This document shows, in pieces, positions 49,158 through 51,201 of a DNA stretch of 51,201 bases. Position numbers and translations under genes: made by a program. The stretch lies in the NCBI GenBank assembly GCA_016874175.1, contig VGUP01000004.1:1-51201 (forward strand). Reading direction: 5' to 3'. The stretch's first letter is position 1; each line of letters opens with the position of its first letter. The DNA comes from Gammaproteobacteria bacterium (GTDB lineage Bacteria; Pseudomonadota; Gammaproteobacteria; Steroidobacterales; Steroidobacteraceae). The notes under the pieces were generated by a model, which was given only the letters and a program-made list of their open reading frames with translations, ran no database searches and had not been told where the DNA came from.

Positions 49158-50956
49158 ACGACCTCCTGCAGCTGGTCCATCGCTGTCAAAGCGACATAGG
49201 TTTTGCGGTCGTCGCGGCGCAGATACAGGGGCTCGGTGATGGTTTGCGTATCGTAGGCCTGGCGTTGTAAATTGACTTTGCGCAGCTTGTAGTTGCCTGT
49301 CATATCGGTGCTGGGCGCAATGCGTAAAAAGTAAGGCACCGCGTAAGCGGGCAGACGTCCGAGCGCGATTTTCCAAAAAGCCTGCGGATCGAATTGGGCG
49401 CCCTCCTGCATGACCAGAGCGGCCATGCCGGCGCGTCCCTCGCAGCCGGGCACTTGTACGCCATAGACGGTGATAGCATCGAGACCGGGGAAATCGCCCA
49501 GTGCATCGGCGACTTCGGTGGTGGAGACGTTTTCACTTTTCCACCGGTAGGTGTCACCGATACGGTCCACAAACCAAAAATAGCCGTCCTCGTCGTAGCG
49601 CAGCAAGTCGCCCGAAGACCACCAAGCGTCGCCGGATTGAAACACATTGCGCAAAATCTTGCGTTCGGTGGCGGCGGCCGAAGTGTAGCCCTCAAAGCGC
49701 CCGGCCACCACATCCGGGATGTCAATGATCATGCCAATCGCCTCGCCCACTTCGCCGGGTGCGCATAGCTGCATAAAGCCCTTGTCGTCCCGCAGATGGC
49801 ATTGGTTATCGGCGTCATAGCGCGCCAGGCGCAAATTGGACTTTTCCCAAAACGGGACGCGCCCGCAGGAGCCCACGCGGTTGTCCAAGTTAATGGTGTT
49901 GGTGTTGGCCTCAGTGGCGCCCCAGCCCTCGTAAATTTCAAAATCGCCAAAGCGACGCACCCACTGCTCCCACACTTCGCTGGCCATGCCGGCGCCTACC
50001 ATTTTGCGCAGGCTGTGTTCGCGCTCGCCCGGCTGCATCGGTGTGGTGAGCAAAAAACGAACAATCTCGCCTACGTATTGGCAGATGGTGACTTGGTGGC
50101 GACGCACGTCAGCCCAAAACTCGCTGCGGCTGAATTTGCGGCGCAGCAGCAGGCTGGCGCCGCTGGCAATGGCCGTGGCCCCCACTGACAGCGAGGCCGC
50201 ACCGTGGTAGAGCGGTAAAAAGCAGTAAAAACAATCGCTGGGCTGCACGTCCATGGTGATTTGCATGACGTCACCGGTAATCAGCCAGCGTGCGTGGCTG
50301 ATGATCGCCGCCTTTGGCAGCCCTGTGGTGCCCGAGGTGAAGATGTAGACAGCCGGTCTCTCGGCCACCAGTCCGGCACGCCAGTCGGTGGGCGGGTTGG
50401 CGCTGTCACTTTGGAGCGATAACGCCTGCAAATCCAGGACGGTTACCGACTTGTCCAGGGCGGTGGCCGGGCACTCGGCATCAGGCCAGAGCCAACAGCG
50501 AAGCCCCGGGGGCAGCGTGGTTACGGCGAACTGGGGCAAACACTCCTCACCGACCACGACTAGTTGGGCGCCCGTTTCGCTCAAGTTATGCTCAAGTGAC
50601 TTACCGCGCTCATTGGTATTGAGAAAAACCGTGGTGACCCCCAACTTCATCAGAGCAAACCATACGAATATGAAACCCGGCCGGTTCTCCATGCACAGCG
50701 CGACCACGTCCCCGCAGCGCAAGCCCAACTGGTGACTAGCATGCGCCACCTGGTTAATACAAGCATTGGTTTGCGCGTAGGTCAGGCTGGTGTCACTGTA
50801 GTGCAGGCAGGGGCGATCAGCGTAACGCTGGGCGCTTTCCTCGAAGCGCTCGGCCAAGGCATAGGTCTGGGAGGCCCGATGGCGCTGGCTAGCCCGGTTG
50901 CGGCGGTCCAGCTTGGACTGTGTGACTTCGCGGGGCACAATGGGACAGTTTTTCAT
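49151..50956 (-). CDS. FATP-type very-long-chain/bile-acid-like acyl-CoA synthetase
   Basis: A 601-residue ANL ligase of the FATP/SLC27 (FadD6) type, not the FadD3 type. IFTSGTTGLPKAAIISH is the ATP loop in the FATP form, EGWGATEANTNTI the A5 region, GDTYRWKSENVSTTEVADAL the FATP signature hinge, and TGNYKLRKVNL the C-terminus. This group includes the human bile-acyl-CoA synthetase, so a steroid C24 acid is a reasonable substrate. It starts at ATG 50956 close to the acyl-CoA dehydrogenase at the window edge (28-base gap) and its end overlaps the acyl-CoA dehydrogenase remnant. Confidence 0.84.
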   Translation of the reverse strand: MKNCPIVPREVTQSKLDRRNRASQRHRASQTYALAERFEESAQRYADRPCLHYSDTSLTYAQTNACINQVAHASHQLGLRCGDVVALCMENRPGFIFVWFALMKLGVTTVFLNTNERGKSLEHNLSETGAQLVVVGEECLPQFAVTTLPPGLRCWLWPDAECPATALDKSVTVLDLQALSLQSDSANPPTDWRAGLVAERPAVYIFTSGTTGLPKAAIISHARWLITGDVMQITMDVQPSDCFYCFLPLYHGAASLSVGATAIASGASLLLRRKFSRSEFWADVRRHQVTICQYVGEIVRFLLTTPMQPGEREHSLRKMVGAGMASEVWEQWVRRFGDFEIYEGWGATEANTNTINLDNRVGSCGRVPFWEKSNLRLARYDADNQCHLRDDKGFMQLCAPGEVGEAIGMIIDIPDVVAGRFEGYTSAAATERKILRNVFQSGDAWWSSGDLLRYDEDGYFWFVDRIGDTYRWKSENVSTTEVADALGDFPGLDAITVYGVQVPGCEGRAGMAALVMQEGAQFDPQAFWKIALGRLPAYAVPYFLRIAPSTDMTGNYKLRKVNLQRQAYDTQTITEPLYLRRDDRKTYVALTAMDQLQEVVW

Positions 50957-50984
50957 GCGCGTTCACGTCCGATATTATACGGGC

Positions 50985-51201
50985 TTAGCGTGCCGTGCGC
51001 GGCATCTGCAGACCGAATTGGGCGACGAGCTCGCGCTGGATTTCATTGGTGCCACCACCAAATGTCAGGGTCGTCGCAGCGCGCACTTCGTATTCCAGAT
51101 CGCCCATAAGCAACTCCGCGCTGCTGCCCTGGCGCACCAGTGCGCTGTTGCCCACAATCTCGATGAGGTTTCGCAGGATTTTGACCACGCTCTCGGAGCC
51201 A
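50985..51201 (-). CDS. Acyl-CoA dehydrogenase, C-terminal part only (runs off window)
   Basis: The last 71 residues or so of an acyl-CoA dehydrogenase read on the minus strand from the window edge; the frame stays open to 51201. TLTFGGGTNEIQRELVAQFGL is the C-terminal FAD/dimer motif. The track lists only the part from an internal GTG (51188). It lies 28 bases upstream of the FATP-type ligase in the same orientation. Being only a fragment in view, its subtype cannot be assigned. Confidence 0.8.
   Translation of the reverse strand, partial: GSESVVKILRNLIEIVGNSALVRQGSSAELLMGDLEYEVRAATTLTFGGGTNEIQRELVAQFGLQMPRTAR

Noticed and set aside
49321-49349. TGCGTAAAAA, resembling an operator arm, inside the FATP-type ligase gene
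   Set aside because: The second arm at the fixed distance reads GTAAGCG, not TTTACGC, and the site is within a coding region.
1-51201. tRNA, rRNA, CRISPR, insertion sequence or phage genes
   Set aside because: No clover-leaf sequence, spaced repeats, transposase or integrase motif was seen on either strand.

Overview
The window is a GC-rich, densely packed catabolic region of a Gram-negative bacterium. A TonB-dependent outer-membrane receptor with a VVTAQKR-type TonB box, tandem Lrp/AsnC regulators and short ATGA-type gene overlaps point to a proteobacterium, most likely a steroid-degrading gammaproteobacterium; the taxon is inference. I find no rRNA, tRNA, CRISPR array, phage gene or insertion sequence.

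Most of the window reads as an aerobic 9,10-seco steroid degradation cluster. Ring A/B enzymes are KstD (13122-14840), a second ketosteroid-dehydrogenase-like flavoprotein (5791-7512), the KshA Rieske oxygenase (17998-19074), HsaA/TesA2 (16791-17993), an HsaB-type flavin reductase (1914-2438), HsaC/TesB (40076-40969), HsaD/TesD (15678-16541) and HsaE/TesE (14870-15703). Ring C/D (HIP) enzymes are FadD3 (4217-5782), IpdA, IpdB, IpdC, EchA20, FadA6, FadE30 and IpdF, with more acyl-CoA dehydrogenases, an enoyl-CoA hydratase and a MaoC hydratase (27643-40065). Side-chain candidates are a P450, a FadD19-like ligase, a FATP-type ligase and acyl-CoA dehydrogenases. Uptake candidates are the TonB receptor and two MFS permeases. 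The KshB reductase, HsaF/HsaG and a TetR regulator of the KstR type are not in this window.

The layout is alternating blocks: minus 1-4113, plus 4217-10253, minus 10259-16541, plus 16791-19074, minus 19127-22074, plus 22330-24987, minus 25084-40969 (17 tightly packed genes), plus 41190-42434, minus 42412-47062, plus 47214-48889, minus 48963-51201. This gives five head-to-head divergent junctions. Four contain the same 28-bp inverted repeat, GCGTAAA-N14-TTTACGC or a close variant, and the fifth contains a clear half-site. This looks like an operator for one regulator that governs nearly every transcript in the window, and it is the strongest unexplained signal here.

The least explained genes are the module at 42412-47062 (SDR, second Rieske oxygenase, an amidohydrolase-fold protein that has lost its usual metal ligands, AMP ligase), the OYE-type flavoprotein opposite it, the DUF2889 and DUF1254/DUF1214 proteins, and the DUF7064-like/APH-fold pair at the left edge. 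The right edge (48963-51201) differs: an acyl-CoA dehydrogenase pseudogene with an in-frame stop abuts a FATP-type ligase and a second acyl-CoA dehydrogenase that runs off the window, which suggests a decayed or rearranged junction.
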